Source: Ianthella basta
Taxonomy: Eukaryota; Porifera; Demospongiae; Verongiida; Ianthellidae
Direction of reading: 5' to 3'
Assembly: GCA_964019415.1 (NCBI GenBank)
Contig: OZ025870.1
Coordinates: forward strand, 9,970,270-10,034,269
Length of the DNA: 64,000 bases
In this document: piece after piece, positions 26,612 through 38,627 of the stretch
How the letters are laid out: the number at the start of each line of letters is the position of its first letter
Position numbering within the stretch: position 1 is the stretch's first letter
The notes under the pieces: model-generated
Databases searched by the model: none
What the model was told of the DNA's origin: nothing
Seen by the model: only the letters and a program-made list of their open reading frames with translations
Position numbers and translations under genes: made by a program

Positions 26612-26950
26612 CAAGACCACCTCTCTATAGAGACCAATCCCTCAGCCTTCCACCACACAAGTAGCACCTCCGTTACAAGAGTACCTCTCAACAGAGACAA
26701 CTCCATGAACCTCCCAATGAATGATGCATTCCACCACAAGTGAAGCACCTCTAGAAGAGATCAGAAGAGATTAGTCCATCAACTTCCCCATATAGTGTAT
26801 CAAACCTCACGCGAAACACAATCACGTGTACCTCTCCATAGAGAGCACTCTCTCAACCTCCCATTGTGTATTTCACCACAAACGAAGACCACCATTACAA
26901 GACCACCTCTCTAAAGAGACCACTCCCTCAACTTCCCCGTAGCACTACAG
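26610..26950. repeat. Minisatellite M array
   Basis: Four to five imperfect units with the CACCTCTCTA-AGAGACCA and CCTCAACCTCCC blocks. Confidence 0.75.
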
Positions 26951-28489
26951 CATACAACTATATACAGTACTTTGAATGTCCCAGTCTGAAAACAATATGA
27001 TGTTGACGTGTGTATATACCTAGCAGTCCCACTGGAAGCCCTCAATCGGACACAGTGGAGGTCCCTGACTTTGGTAGACATACTCTGACACAACAGTGCA
27101 TGGGTGGGCCTCTGTTTGTCCAATGCACATCCTAAGGATTTTGAAGAGACATGTTTGTCACTCTGAACTGACAGACCTGCTACTCTTTGGTCTTGCCTTG
27201 CATAAATTATTAGTTGTATTTTAGTATGCATGCATGTACGTCTGTGCATGTATTATGGTGTGAATAGCAGCCAATTGAGAGGCCCGGAATATACACAATT
27301 ATGTGGTGTGTGTGTGCGCGCGCACATGCACGTGCGTGTGCATGTGGGCAACTATCATTGCCATGGTGATACCACTAATATGCCAAACTCCTCAGTGTGT
27401 CTTGCAGGAGGAGGATCATATCAGTCAATGAAATAGCATCACAAAATAACTGTTCACTCAATTCCACCCATAATAACAATGATGCTACACACTAAACATG
27501 TATTTCCGCCATATGCTGTGGACTGGAGGAATTAAAGTCATCCAATGTCAAGTGCATGCATACACATGTATATAGGACAGACAAGGAGAGATAACAGCTA
27601 CTAAAACATTGTCTTTGCAACACCATCTGCTACAACATGTTAACATATATATTAGCAACTGTCCTAACAATACAGGTCATTGGCAGCTGATTCTTGTAAA
27701 ACATGTACAAATTTGTATACTTGTTTCATGTTGCATTGAGACAACAGGACAATACGTCTGCTTCCGTGACTAGACAAGATGCGGAACACTATTATCTTCC
27801 ATGCTCCAATGAAACATGCTGTGCACATCTAAAATCACATATTGCTACAACAATGTCTATGCCGCACTGGGGACATTGCAATGCATGTTGCACTGGAGAG
27901 AGCATTACTTCATGTTCCATGCAGTGAGATCAACAAACTTATACTGCTTAGTCAGTCAAAACCAATTAAGGCAGACCAGCTACAACACATCACACAACTC
28001 AGTAGGATGTTGCATGCATGTCAGGGTCTCAGTTTGGTAGGGAAACACCCTATAGATGCCATAATTCTATTACTGTACATTATGCATAATAACGAACACT
28101 GCATATGTACATGTTAACAAAGTTGGGAGCACTTCATCACACACTGACGGGTACCCTAACATGACACTGTGTCATACAACAGATTGCTGCCAAATTAAAG
28201 TCAGATATTTTCATATTTACTTTAAACTTCAACCAGGCAGTTTCATTTCTTTGTTGGGCAATTTCATTTTTCAGCTTAGCAACGATACCCTTATTTATTT
28301 TATCTTTGATTCTCTTCACAGTCTTGACAAATTAACGGTGCCATAACCTTGCCATTGCCGAAATTAGAGGTTTTTCCAAATTTTATAGACGGCCAATAAA
28401 TCAAATTTTAGAGCGGGTCCAGGCAAAATCGCTGGAAGTTTATAAACTTTAGATTTTCGATTTTTAGAATATTTACGGTTGTGTATCTC

Positions 28490-29010
28490 ATGAACACCTC
28501 TATTATAAGACCACCTCTCTATGGAGACCAGTGTCTCAATTTTATAGTGTACTCCACCACATGTGAAGCACCTCTGTTACAAGACCATCTCTCTAAAGAG
28601 ACCGGTCCCTCAACCTCCCCATAGTGTATTCCATTATACATCAAGCACCTCTGCTACAAGACCACCTCTCTACAGAGACCATGCAATCCCCCAGCCATTC
28701 CACTACACATGAAGTGCCACCTCTCTATTGGGACAACCTCCCCAACAATGTCAGCATACTACTAGTCTAGCCGCTAGCGGGACTTTGTCATTGCGCGAGA
28801 GGGTGGAAGTCTATTACAAGACCACCTGTCTATAGAGACCAATCCCTCAATCTCCTCATAGTGTATTCCATTATACATGAAGCACCTCTGCTACAAGACC
28901 ACCTCTCTACAGAGACCAATCCCTCAACCTCCTCATAGTGTATTCCATTATATATGAAGCACCTCTGCTACTAGTCTAGCCGCTAGCCCCTACTTTGTCA
29001 TTGCGTGCGA
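28490..29010. repeat. Minisatellite M array interrupted by short dispersed repeat
   Basis: Six or so M units. Two of them are broken by a sequence that starts CTAGTCTAGCCGCTAG and continues to GAGGGTGGAAG (28765-28810 and 28972-29022). Confidence 0.7.
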
Positions 29011-30207
29011 GGGTGGAAGAAAAGTAGGGTCACCGATCTTAACAATCAATACAACGGGCACTGCTCAACTGCAGGCCTTCAGTAGTAATAGCATATAAAT
29101 AACCAAAAGGTCATACAAAACTAGGTGGCCTTACTAATTCCTAACATACCAATGCTAAGCACTTGTGTCAGCCCAGTACAGTTTGGGGTCCATACACCTA
29201 GCAACCTAGTACACAGTCTGTTACAGTTGCATAATTATCCTTTCCCTGAGGATAGCGAGCTCCACAGCCAGCAACGAACGTATTATTGTCTTGGATACAA
29301 CTGTCGCCCTATCTCTACTTTGACACAGTAAGCGCACATGAGCCAGTCCCTCAGCCTCCACATAGTGTATCTCACAACACACAAAGCCCCGCTGTTACAA
29401 GACCACCTCTCTATAGAGACCAATCCCTAACCAGTCTGTTACACTGAGCTCAGTGTCAAAGAGGCCGTAAGGGAGGGGGCACTCTGCCAATTGATTGGTA
29501 GTCATCGATCACCTCTACAGTCATGCAAACAAAGATGAAAGAGCCACTGACAGCTGTTTCTCCTTTATTGAGCTCATCAGTGTGGTGTACTAGTTGAAGT
29601 GTGTTAAGATGACTGACTGCTTAGGTATCCACCACAAGTGCAAACACTTGTGGTTTCCACAAAATCAGATAAAGATGCTGCACTGATTTCAGTGGAGTAG
29701 GCTGGTTTGGGCCAACACTACCAGTGATTACTTAGCCAAGTACCTCTTCACAGTGTGGCACTGTCCAACTCCCTCCAACATGAGACCACAGTAACATAGA
29801 GGGACTCACATTTTGGTGAACAATAGAGTGTAGCTGGGAAATACAGTTTCCTTGTGAACACGGGGAAAACGCTCTGAGAAAAGTCACTGACAAGGTCTTC
29901 CTTTTCTACAAGAACTTCTTGCTTTGAGAATCGCCAGTGGAAGTCTCGATAGCACGTAGGCCACCATCCAGCCCTCCGAGATCTCCGGAGGACACACTAC
30001 TCACTGCATGGCCAGACCGTAGCTAGCTAGCTACTGTAGGTTGGAATGACGACTTCATTGTCGGAGGGAATGGTCTCATCTTAGAGTTCTCTTCGTGATA
30101 ATAGCTACAAGAAGGTTACCTACCGTTAACAACACAGGTCACATGACTGTAGAAGCTATTGCTTAATTGGCGAACGTGCACCTAAGGGGAATTCCCTGGT
30201 GACAACA

Positions 30208-30496
30208 ATGGCCGCTAGGGAGGGGGCGAATGTCGATGAAGCAGCTCTGCGAATGGTCTTTCCGCGACTAGTCCAAGAGCTACAGATAAGCGACATCTTT
30301 GACGAACTGTACCAGAAAGAGCTGTTGACAAAAGAAGAGTTCGAGGGAATTGTTGACGCTTCTTTCAAAGATGACTCCAAATTCGTCAACAGGCGTGTCC
30401 TGTTTGCTATTGGGCGCCGTCCCCCCGGTTTTGTGCTAGTGTTGGTGGATGTCTTGCAGAAAAAGTACAACTCTTTATCCAATGCGCTGAAGAAGG
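30208..30496 (+). CDS. Gene B exon 1: first CARD-like domain
   Basis: The ATG at 30208 is in MAAREGANVDEAAL. Helices follow the CARD pattern: LRMVFPRLVQEL, then ISDIFDELYQKELLTKEEFE, then VNRRVLFAIGRRPPGFVLVL and a final LxxKYNSLSNAL. The donor G/GTGAAT at 30496 leaves phase 1, which fits exon 2 (30591). Recognition rests on residue pattern, not on a search; a DED or other death-fold domain is the alternative. Confidence 0.7.
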
Positions 30497-33400
30497 GTGA
30501 ATGTGGTTGTTTGCATGCTCCAGAATTTGTGGTAATATCTTGTTCCTCCACGTTGCTGCAGCGACTCTTTACATCCTCTGCATTCTGCAGCCCTCGCTGA
30601 AGTGAGCGGTAGAACGAAGACCGATTCTGCTCCACCTCAACCACTCAGTGCGGACGGGCAGGCCTCCAGCAATGGACAGACAGCAGGTAAATTAGCTAGC
30701 CAATTCCTTATAAACAGTCCTATTAGCCGCAGTAGCTAACTATCATTATTTCCTCACTTAAGTGCACCCATCTTTAGGTAGAGTAAAATTTCTCCAAACA
30801 CAGGTGCTTCACGTTTTAGCAAGCTCTATTTGTTGTCAAGGTAACTTACACCAGTGGGTATTGCAGACAGAGGAGAAGCTGAAATGGCCATTGCCTTAGT
30901 CCTGCTACTGGCAATTCCTCTTCCACCAGAGAAAATACTCTCAGCTCAGCTTTAATGCCATTTCCCGTTGCGATTTTGATTCCGTGATGTTCATCTGTGT
31001 TAAACGTACGTAACCATGTCGATAATGTCAATTATGACAGTGTGTTGAAAGCCTTTATTGTGTGGATATGCAACGAAATTACCCCCTTTAAAATTCCTGC
31101 CTATATTCTATACAGTGGATCCCTGCCTTGTGAACACCCTAGAAATGCAGACACCACTATGATCAGGACACTTCATTGTTCCAAATGGTGCATGTCCCAC
31201 TATATCACCTCATGCTCTACCTACAACTCTGACTTGTCCATTTTGCCATTAATCTCACATGGCCAGACCTTATCCTCTACTTCCACTATTGCACAACCCC
31301 ACATGGAGTGTTACACAATAGAGGAAGCAGAGGATAGGGTTTTGGCCATGCGAGACTATCTTGCCATTTATGTAAGTACTGCCCTCCCATTGCTCGGTGG
31401 CTCCACCCAGTCTGCAGCTAGTGTGTGTAGTACATATTGGTGATGTGTGTACTAGCTGTCCCTGCATTGTGTGTGTTGTTTCCAGGTCCAATGGCTGAAT
31501 GGAATGCCAATGCTTTGGTAGCATTGAAAGGGAAGCTCAAAAGTGGCATCACAATGATTACACTCAGTGACATGTTGGAGAGACCTGCAGGAGGATTCAT
31601 GAATGCAGCTGAGGCTCTCAGTGTGACTGCTAAGACTGGAGATATGGAGCAAGTTGGCCAAATAATCAAGATACTGCAAGGGAAGGGAGATGAGGACTTC
31701 ACTACCTTCTGTCACATGCTACGTCAGTGCAACTACGAGGTTTGGGTACATGAGCTGGAGTCTACCGCAGAGAGGTTCAAGATTGGCAAAGGTATTTTTG
31801 GGGCTATTACATACGTCCACTGTTTTGCATCATACAGTGGAACCTCAGAAATAAGACCACAATCCGGGCCATGCAAAATGATCTTGTTTTCGAGGTGGTC
31901 TTAATTCTGAGAACCATAATACATGTATATACAAATTTGGGATTAAACCAAAGTGGTCTTATTTCTAAGGTGGTCACTTTATAGAGGTGGCCGTTTCACT
32001 GTATTGCTGTTTGGTGTGTTACTATTGGTTATGGATGTTGCATTATGGAAGGCTGTTTTCAAATGGGCTCTCTAGATCTGTAGTTGTTCAGTCAATGACC
32101 TGTGCAGGGGTCTTCCATTTATTGTAGCTGTCTTGTGTATGCTAGAAGCTATATAGTTATATTACCACAATACAGTACGTTGCGTATACACAGTACTGAC
32201 AGTTATCTATTTTTATTTATTTGTGATGTGAGGTATACTAGTATTTATATTGCATTCATGCACTGCCCACATGCAGCCTATCCTAGCACTGACCCAGCGC
32301 CACTCCGAGGAAGCTTCCAAGTGACCATTCCTTCGAGTGCACAGGGACCTTCTAGAGAAGAAGCAACCACTTCACAACATCCTGGACTTACCATGGCTCA
32401 CCCACTGTCATCCACACCAAAGAACGTGTGTTGGCCTGAGTTTCCCACATTCCAACGTGAATTCGCTGGTATCATTAGCAGTCTTTCAGAAGTTCTACGT
32501 GCACTCGATGTAGCTCAGTTTGAGAGCTTACTGGTATACCTCAGAGAGCGTTTGCGGCCAATGGTTGATGGATGCTTCCCTACTGGAGAGCCTGCCAACC
32601 TTCCTCGTGGCAAGGTTACACCTTTGGAACTAATCCAACACTTGCAGGATGGCCATTACTGGGATTATCTCAACACCAACCTCCTGGAGGACATCATTGG
32701 ACGTGTCACAGAAGGCGATAGCCCCCTTCGGTCTCAGATGAGAAAATACAAGGCAACTTTCTGTAGCAAGGTGACCCATACTTTGGAGGAATGCTAGAAG
32801 AAAAGAAGAATGTGAAGCCTGAGCCCCCTAAGAACTACACCATGATGGCAATCGAGATCAATCGAAGTGGGAACCTTCTTAGCTTCCACCTCCATCAGAT
32901 CCTGCAGCTCAGGGACCTGCTAGTCAACACGTTTGGTGGGAGTGATGCCCTTTTTGCTGGGTTTGTTGTGGGCAGCATTGTCCTCTACTTCTTCATCCCT
33001 GAGGAGGCTGCGTATTCACTCTGCCCAAAGCTGGAGTCCAACTGCACTGCTCTGCTGGACCTGCATGTGACCAGAGTGGTCGTGTTTGACCACTTTTTAG
33101 TGGACATCAGCCTTCAGCAGATGACCCTTCTGAACAAGGTGGGTGATGAATGGCTTTGTCAATTATAGAGTATTGAAGTCTGTTATCAAGAGCTGGAAAT
33201 GTAGCTTAAAACTGTAACAGTTGCTATAGTCATTTCAACTGCTCTATTCCCAAACCACTGTTTGTGTCAGGTATACCAGAAGGACCCTTCAGGCCCCATG
33301 AAGCGGCCATTGAAGAAGGAGGGAGAGGGAGGAGAGGAACCGGCTCACAAGCGAGTACAATTGGAGGAAGAAGAGACAGTGGATGTAGAGCAGGAGGGCA

Positions 33401-34493
33401 GCCTACAGGTACAAAGGGTATGATTAGCTGGTTCACTGTGTTCGTGCTTTGGCCTAATATTTGGTGTGGTGTAAGTGTGTTTCTGTTTGTCTCTTGTCTT
33501 ATACATTCACAGAGGTCTCCAATTGAAGTGGAGGAGGAGCGGGAAAGAGAGGAGGACTGGATGAAAGCACCTTCTCCTTATGGCATTTCCCAGTGGGGTC
33601 CTCAAACCCCTTCTGTATTCCCCCCTCCTTCCCCATACTCTTACTCTTATGCCGAGTCTTTCCATGAGGAGGCATGCTCTCTTGAAATGGGACCACCTAG
33701 AGTAGTGCCAACACTGGTATGCTTTGGCTATGTGGTTGTTGTGTTCTGTATTGAGTTGTGTCTCACTGTCTTGTAATTTGTATGACTTCCTTCACAACAA
33801 GTACCGCTAGCTATTATATTGACAAATGCCATAGCACTGTACCAGTGCTCTGTACCTGTTGTCTGATAACGTCACTTTTGTGACTGTTGTAATTGTTCAT
33901 GGGTTCAACCATCTTTGAACAGTCACCCTGTGTGTTTACCATTTACTGTTGACACTGCTTACATGTATAAATGGCGCAGCAGCTGAGTGTGTAGCACAGC
34001 ATAGCAGCTGTGAAAGTAAACAGTGCACATGTGCAAACAGTGAATGGCACAGTGAGCATTACTGTCGTCATTTTGCCGACATTGCTAGCCAGCCAAGTCA
34101 CTTTAATACAATCTGATGTTTCTCCAACCTCTGGCTGCACACAGAACAGTAACGTACCTAGCCACTCAGGACTTCACCACATACATTGCCTTCACTTCTT
34201 TCTTCAATTTTATATTATTGTCAGTTTTCAATCTATCACACACCAAGTGTGTAGTATTCAGCACCTTCCATGAATTATGTGTCATTTGTTATGTGATTAG
34301 TGGCATATTGCCAATTATGATCATAGCTTAATGTATTGAATTAAAGTTCTCTTCTCCCTATGGTCCATTTAGGTTCCCTCACAGGGTGGTGTCTTCCATC
34401 AGCCTGAGTTTAGTGGATCAGGGCAACCTGTCCTTCCGACTCCACCCACCTCGCATTTAGCGCAGACAGGACCATTCCAATATCAGCAAGCAC

Positions 34494-34592
<99 letters not shown>

Positions 34593-36147
34593 CTTGAATT
34601 GTACGTCATGTCAGTTGTAGTATTACTGGTAGCAGTTTTATACTCAATCTTCTGGTCTCATTGATCAGCATGCTTTCAATCACTGTCATGTACAGTTTTA
34701 CTAGACAGATGTATTGCATGCATTGTGAGGCCTCACTTGATTTAAAGGCAATGGGCAAAATGTAGCTGTCGTCACATGATTTCTTGGCTGTGTGTTGTGA
34801 GTGTAGTTGGTGAATGACTAAGAGTAAGAATCACAGTGTGCACTGTGCAATGTAACTCACATCCATGGCGCACTGCAGTTTTGAAGTTCATCCTTTCTTG
34901 TTGAATTGTTACAAACCTTTCACTTCTCTACACTAGTCAATAGTATAGTGTTCCCTTAACATTGTCCTGTGTACACATATGAGTGACCCTCACAGTACAC
35001 AGCATGCATTTGTACAACATTTACTTCAGTACCCATCACAATACAGTCCGTTGCCATGGCAATGATTAGCAAGCTCTAATCCCCTTATGATACTCCCTGT
35101 CAGTGTGTATACTGTTTGTTTCATGATGTAGTGAACTTTACAGTTAGAATGTACACATTCATTCTCAATCTCTATTTCTAGATTTTCCAAACAAGCCCAC
35201 TGGTAGATGGCAGAGCCACTGTGCAGTCAAGGAAGCTGTCAGATCTTCCAATAGCTACATCCTTTGCTACAGCAATTATGATCAACGACCACATCTATAT
35301 CTGCGGGGGAATTTGTAGTGATGTTGTTTCAGCTCGTACAGTTCAAGTATACAGTGTCAGCCACCAAACATGGAACACTCTTCCTCTCAGCCCACAGTAT
35401 GTCAGTCAGGGTGTAGAGATCATTGGCCACCTGGTACTTATTGGTGGTAGAGAATCATCATCCGGTACTGCCACCAACCTTTTGAGCACATGGAATGGGC
35501 GAGTTTGGCACCAAGAACTACCACCTATGCCTACCAAGAGAATCCGACCCGGAGTTACTACTTACCAAAACCTAGTAGTAATAGCAGGAGGGGTGGGTGA
35601 AGATGGGTGGACCCTTCTCAGTACCATCGCTATACTCAACATTACCACACTCCAATGGTCAACACCAAGTAACCTGACCTTACCACGGCCATTGTATGGA
35701 ATGCAATTTACCATATCCAGTGCACACTTGTATGTTGCAAGTGCTATCATCGCGTATGATGTAGCTACCCGTACAAGCAAAGCTACCAAGACTGTGTGGC
35801 AGTTGCCACTGACTGCACTGGAGAATGCGCTAACAACTGAAGGTGATAACATATCACAGCATTGGATTGAAATAGCACCTACCCCTTACTACAACTCAGT
35901 ACTATTACAAGACACAGCTCATGTTGTAGCTGTTGGTGGAAGAGACAAGCCAATTACACCAACTTCAGATGTGTTTGTTTATGATCCTAACAATAACAAG
36001 TGGTCCAAAGTGGGTCAGCTAAGTGTACCACGTTGCGATTGTGCTGTTGTATCTCTAAGTAGCACATCCTTTATTGTGTGTGGTGGGCTCACTGATGTAA
36101 GAGACCGCAACACACGTCTCACTTCTGTTGAAATGTTGCATGTGTAA
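30208..36147 (+). CDS. Gene B: CARD-CARD-linker-kelch protein
   Basis: Exons 30208-30496, 30591-30686, 31486-31791, 32277-33138 (with a frame change inside), 33271-33408, 33513-33716, 34373-34495 and 35182-36147. The first three junctions are all phase 1 and the later ones phase 0, a consistent splice model. Exons 1 and 3 each encode a CARD-like six-helix domain. Exon 4 encodes a helical region (motif YWDYLNTNLLEDII) and a segment with alternating hydrophobic strands (VVGSIVLYFFIPEEAA) seen beside death-fold domains in other basal animals. Charged, proline-rich and repeat exons follow, then the kelch propeller. CARDs recruit signalling partners by CARD-CARD contacts, so an innate immune or cell-death adaptor is likely; this is inference. 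Confidence 0.8.
30591..30686 (+). CDS. Gene B exon 2: linker
   Basis: Acceptor CATTCTGCAG, donor AG/GTAAAT. 96 nt, phase 1 to phase 1, Ser/Pro/Gln-rich and without a domain. The phase agreement with both neighbours is the main support. Confidence 0.6.
31486..31791 (+). CDS. Gene B exon 3: second CARD-like domain
   Basis: Acceptor TGTTTCCAG, donor AAAG/GTATTT, phase 1 on both sides. CARD-type pattern: LVALKGKLKSGI, TLSDMLERP, then IIKILQGKGDEDFTTFCHML, where KGDEDFxxFCxxL is characteristic, and a last helix near VWVHELE. Two CARDs in tandem occur in some pattern-recognition receptors. Confidence 0.7.
31835..32001. mobile_element. pogo-like (Tc1/mariner) MITE in gene B intron
   Basis: It begins CAGTGGAACCTCAGAAATAA and ends GGCCGTTTCACTG, and is flanked by TA on both sides (31833-31834 and 32002-32003). 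The inner parts contain AAGACCAC/GTGGTCTT pairs. Terminal CAGTG and TA duplication are typical of pogo/Tigger-type elements. Not coding. Confidence 0.72.
32277..33138 (+). CDS. Gene B exon 4: helical and strand-rich region, with frame change
   Basis: Starts in phase 1 after CCACATGCAG and ends in phase 0 at AACAAG/GTGGGT. Frame 2 is open to 32788 (motif LLEDIIGRV), then frame 1 carries on (motif SFHLHQILQLRDLLVNTFGG). The simplest explanations are a 62-nt intron at 32771-32832 (AAG/GTGACC to CCTAAG/AAC, which keeps the frame) or a one-base indel near 32790. The second half contains a strongly hydrophobic stretch (FAGFVVGSIVLYFF), more likely buried strands than a membrane helix. Confidence 0.65.
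33271..34495 (+). CDS. Gene B exons 5-7: charged, proline-rich and repeat exons
   Basis: Exons 33271-33408 (46 codons), 33513-33716 (68 codons) and 34373-34495 (41 codons, VPSQGG type), all phase 0. Each equals its gene A partner in length. Gene B has only one repeat exon where gene A has seven. The donor of 34373-34495 lies directly in a 93-bp GT run. Confidence 0.8.
34496..34588. repeat. (GT)n microsatellite that forms the splice donor
   Basis: The donor GT of exon 34373-34495 is the first unit of an uninterrupted run of about 46 GT repeats, with no other donor-like sequence downstream. Confidence 0.95.
35182..36147 (+). CDS. Gene B terminal exon: kelch beta-propeller
   Basis: Acceptor TATTTCTAG; 321 codons to TAA at 36145-36147; intact. 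Diglycine strands are IYICGG, LVLIGG, VVIAGG, VAVGG and FIVCGG; the last blade is one codon shorter than in gene A. All six blades align with the other four copies. Confidence 0.9.
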   Translation: MFQTSPLVDGRATVQSRKLSDLPIATSFATAIMINDHIYICGGICSDVVSARTVQVYSVSHQTWNTLPLSPQYVSQGVEIIGHLVLIGGRESSSGTATNLLSTWNGRVWHQELPPMPTKRIRPGVTTYQNLVVIAGGVGEDGWTLLSTIAILNITTLQWSTPSNLTLPRPLYGMQFTISSAHLYVASAIIAYDVATRTSKATKTVWQLPLTALENALTTEGDNISQHWIEIAPTPYYNSVLLQDTAHVVAVGGRDKPITPTSDVFVYDPNNNKWSKVGQLSVPRCDCAVVSLSSTSFIVCGGLTDVRDRNTRLTSVEMLHV

Positions 36148-36945
36148 CTCATCATTTTTACCAGTTTACTATACTATGTGGTGAGATGTACATTGTGAGA
36201 TGTACAAAAATGTGCAAGTGGTTCAAACATGCACAGTTTACTATGTGTATAACATTCTTATGTATGTTTTTATGTATATAATAATTCAATTTATAGTGTT
36301 CAATGCACTGTGTTCATTGTACTATATAAATATAGTTATAATAATGAAGTTTAATTATAGAGTACATGCATCATGTGCATGATCATGAATGATATAAATT
36401 ATATAATTATTATTAATATTAATGCTTAGAATTAAACTACAATGAATGAGTTAATTATTAGGAATTGAAATATTACACCACATGGACAGAATTAGACTAT
36501 ACTGTACATGGCTGTGCATGGCAATTGAGACAGTGAAAAGATGACTGCTGTGTATTATGTTATATCACATATTCTAACAAGTGGTTTATGTAGATAGCTA
36601 GACACAAATTTTAATACCTTTAAGAAAATGTAGGTTGAAAAGAATGGCTGTGGCACAGAATTGGCTCAAACTGGCGTAGTGTATAAGCAGTGCGTTCAGA
36701 GGTGTTGTGTGCTTATCTTCCGCCTACTAGAGTACCAATTTGCAGCTGTTATTGGCTAAGGGACTTAGTACGGTTGTTACAAGGGAGAATGCTGCACACA
36801 ATGAGGTTAAAGGTGAAGTTTTGCAACGGATTGTTACTGATGAGTGTCACTGTTTGCTCTGTCTCCTACTTGCTCAGGTTTCGTTTTACATATTGTTGGT
36901 TGTCCATTGATACTGATGAGTGTCTCTGCTCTATCTCCTTCTTGC
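36148..36945. other. AT-rich 3' flank of gene B
   Basis: The first 250 bases match the 3' flanks of the other kelch genes (AAGTGGTTCAAAC and GTTCAATGCACTGTGTT words), so the duplicated unit includes the 3' UTR. No gene is visible in the remainder. Confidence 0.6.
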
Positions 36946-36949
36946 TCAG

Positions 36950-37541
36950 GCACCAGAACAAATTGTTATGACCTTGGACTTAATTACATCTGACACTACC
37001 AATAGGAATCATGCAAAGCATTAGGAAGCTCAGTGGCTTGTCACACGACTGGTATGTGACTATCATGTGAGTGCCATGTGACCTCCAACTGCATCACACA
37101 ATCAAGGGACCAAAATAGGGTGTGCCTCAATGGTCTTCAGACTGGGACCTGCTTTCACTGAACACAGCATTCAAGTTGTAGGGGAGGTTGAGGTGGTCTG
37201 ATTAGACAAGTGGTTCATATCAGAAATGCTTCATGCATACATAGTGGAATTCACTATGGCAGGTTAAGGGACCGGTCTATTTAGAGAGGTGGTCTTGTAA
37301 CAGAGGTGCTTCAAGTGTGGTGGAATACACTATGAGGTTCAGAGAATGGTCTTTATAGAAAAGTGGTCTTATAACAGAGGTGTTTCATGTGCACATGTCA
37401 AATCCATGTGAAGGTTACTACTGGGAGACAATGGGCTATGGATTGCTTGCACTGATCAAGTACGACTGGGATCACATCAGAGGGCAGAGTGTAGAGTAGT
37501 TTATTGACAAGTGGGGTGGAGAGGACTGGGAGACAGTGGAC

Positions 37542-37543
<2 letters not shown>
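36950..37543 (+). pseudogene. GalNAc-transferase-like (GT31/chondroitin synthase type) pseudogene fragment
   Basis: Three exon-like pieces in order: about 36950-37025 after acceptor TTGCTCAG (APEQIVMTLDL, then a four-base insertion breaks the frame), about 37090-37172 (HTIKG, then frameshifted), and about 37408-37543 (EGYYWETMGYGLLALIKYD and [15 protein letters not shown], with one in-frame TAG). WGGEDWE is the metal/donor-binding signature of chondroitin N-acetylgalactosaminyltransferase-like enzymes, which act in the Golgi. A second broken copy lies on the other strand at 50706-51319. The enzyme cannot be made from this copy. Confidence 0.65.
37250..37385 (-). repeat. Minisatellite M units, reverse orientation
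   Basis: Two units read in reverse (TAGAGAGGTGGTCTTGTAACA and a related one). They lie between exon-like pieces of the glycosyltransferase pseudogene, as in the 50.9-51.1 kb copy. Confidence 0.7.
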
Positions 37544-37620
<77 letters not shown>

Positions 37621-37633
37621 CATGTGCATGTGC

Positions 37634-37669
<36 letters not shown>

Positions 37670-37670
37670 A
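37543..37670. repeat. (GT)n microsatellites
   Basis: A GT run (37543-37616) and a second one after a short GC-containing spacer. It starts at the donor of the last glycosyltransferase-like exon. Confidence 0.93.
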
Positions 37671-38242
37671 TGTGTGTAAGTTTAACCTGTCTGCTGTCAC
37701 TCACTGAATTAATACATCCAAACATGCTATCTTCTTATAGTTGGCTGGTCATCAGAGCTGAGCCACACTTCAGACACATCATCAGGGAACACAAAGTACA
37801 TGTGTAGATAATAAAACCACAAGCTTAGCCACATATGCACACACAAACAACTACATTAAAGGCCGAGTGGTGAGTGCAGTGAGGCACACAATTATGATTT
37901 ATATGAAACAAACCACTACACTTTCTGCAGTTGACAAAGACTTTCTGCTCAAACGCCCTGCACTGTTTTCAACCTAGTGTGGCATGTGACTGATGTCCTC
38001 ATTTCATGCTATAGTAGTAATATTTGGGTCAGTGAGGTTGGTTGTGTGTACTGTGTGTTGTGTGTACGCACTGTGTGGCATTATACAAGTATCCTATTTT
38101 CCTGCATGCCTCACCACGGAATCCCTATTGCAGTAACACCTCACTACACATCTCAGAGCCTAGGTATCTTACATCAACCTCTCTCTTCAGCTCCTCCCTC
38201 TCCTCTCATGACCAATGCGACCCTGTTGATGTCCACTGAAAT

Positions 38243-38243
<1 letters not shown>

Positions 38244-38316
<73 letters not shown>
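38244..38316. repeat. (AC)n microsatellite
   Basis: AC run of 73 bp in sequence shared with 53120-53186 upstream of gene E. Confidence 0.95.
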
Positions 38317-38318
<2 letters not shown>

Positions 38319-38627
38319 GAGGGAGTGAGGGGAGAGAGGATACCTACCACACACACTGCACTTGATCAAATCACCCAACTCACTGGGTGTGCTTTGATGT
38401 CACTGATAATAGCCAACTTAACAGCTGGGCAACAGAGGTATGCTGAGTTAATGGAAAGTAGAAGGAAGACAGCTATAATCTAGCTAAAATCTGAATCTTC
38501 AGCTAATAGCTAGCTAGTTAGCCGCAAAGTCAAAATGCTGTCCATTTTACACTGACTGCAGCTACAGTCACTAGTAGTGACTGTACGTGTTGTCTTCTGA
38601 TTATTACTTATTACTAAGCTGATCGGC

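Larger units (their letters stand above)
25695..30207. other. Intergenic stretch between genes C and B
   Basis: It contains a foldback MITE (25786-25986), a half copy of palindrome P with an (AC)n run, minisatellite arrays and two copies of a CTAGTCTAGCCGCTAGC-containing sequence (28767 and 28974) followed by TTTGTCATTGCG. Between 27000 and 28450, and from 29430 to 30150, I see no gene. Confidence 0.6.

Noticed and set aside
31299-31374. Possible extra exon in gene B intron ending TTTAT/GTAAGT (residues like EEAEDRVLAMRDYLAIY)
   Set aside because: Its end is phase 0, while the flanking exons need phase 1, and the phase-1 reading hits a stop.
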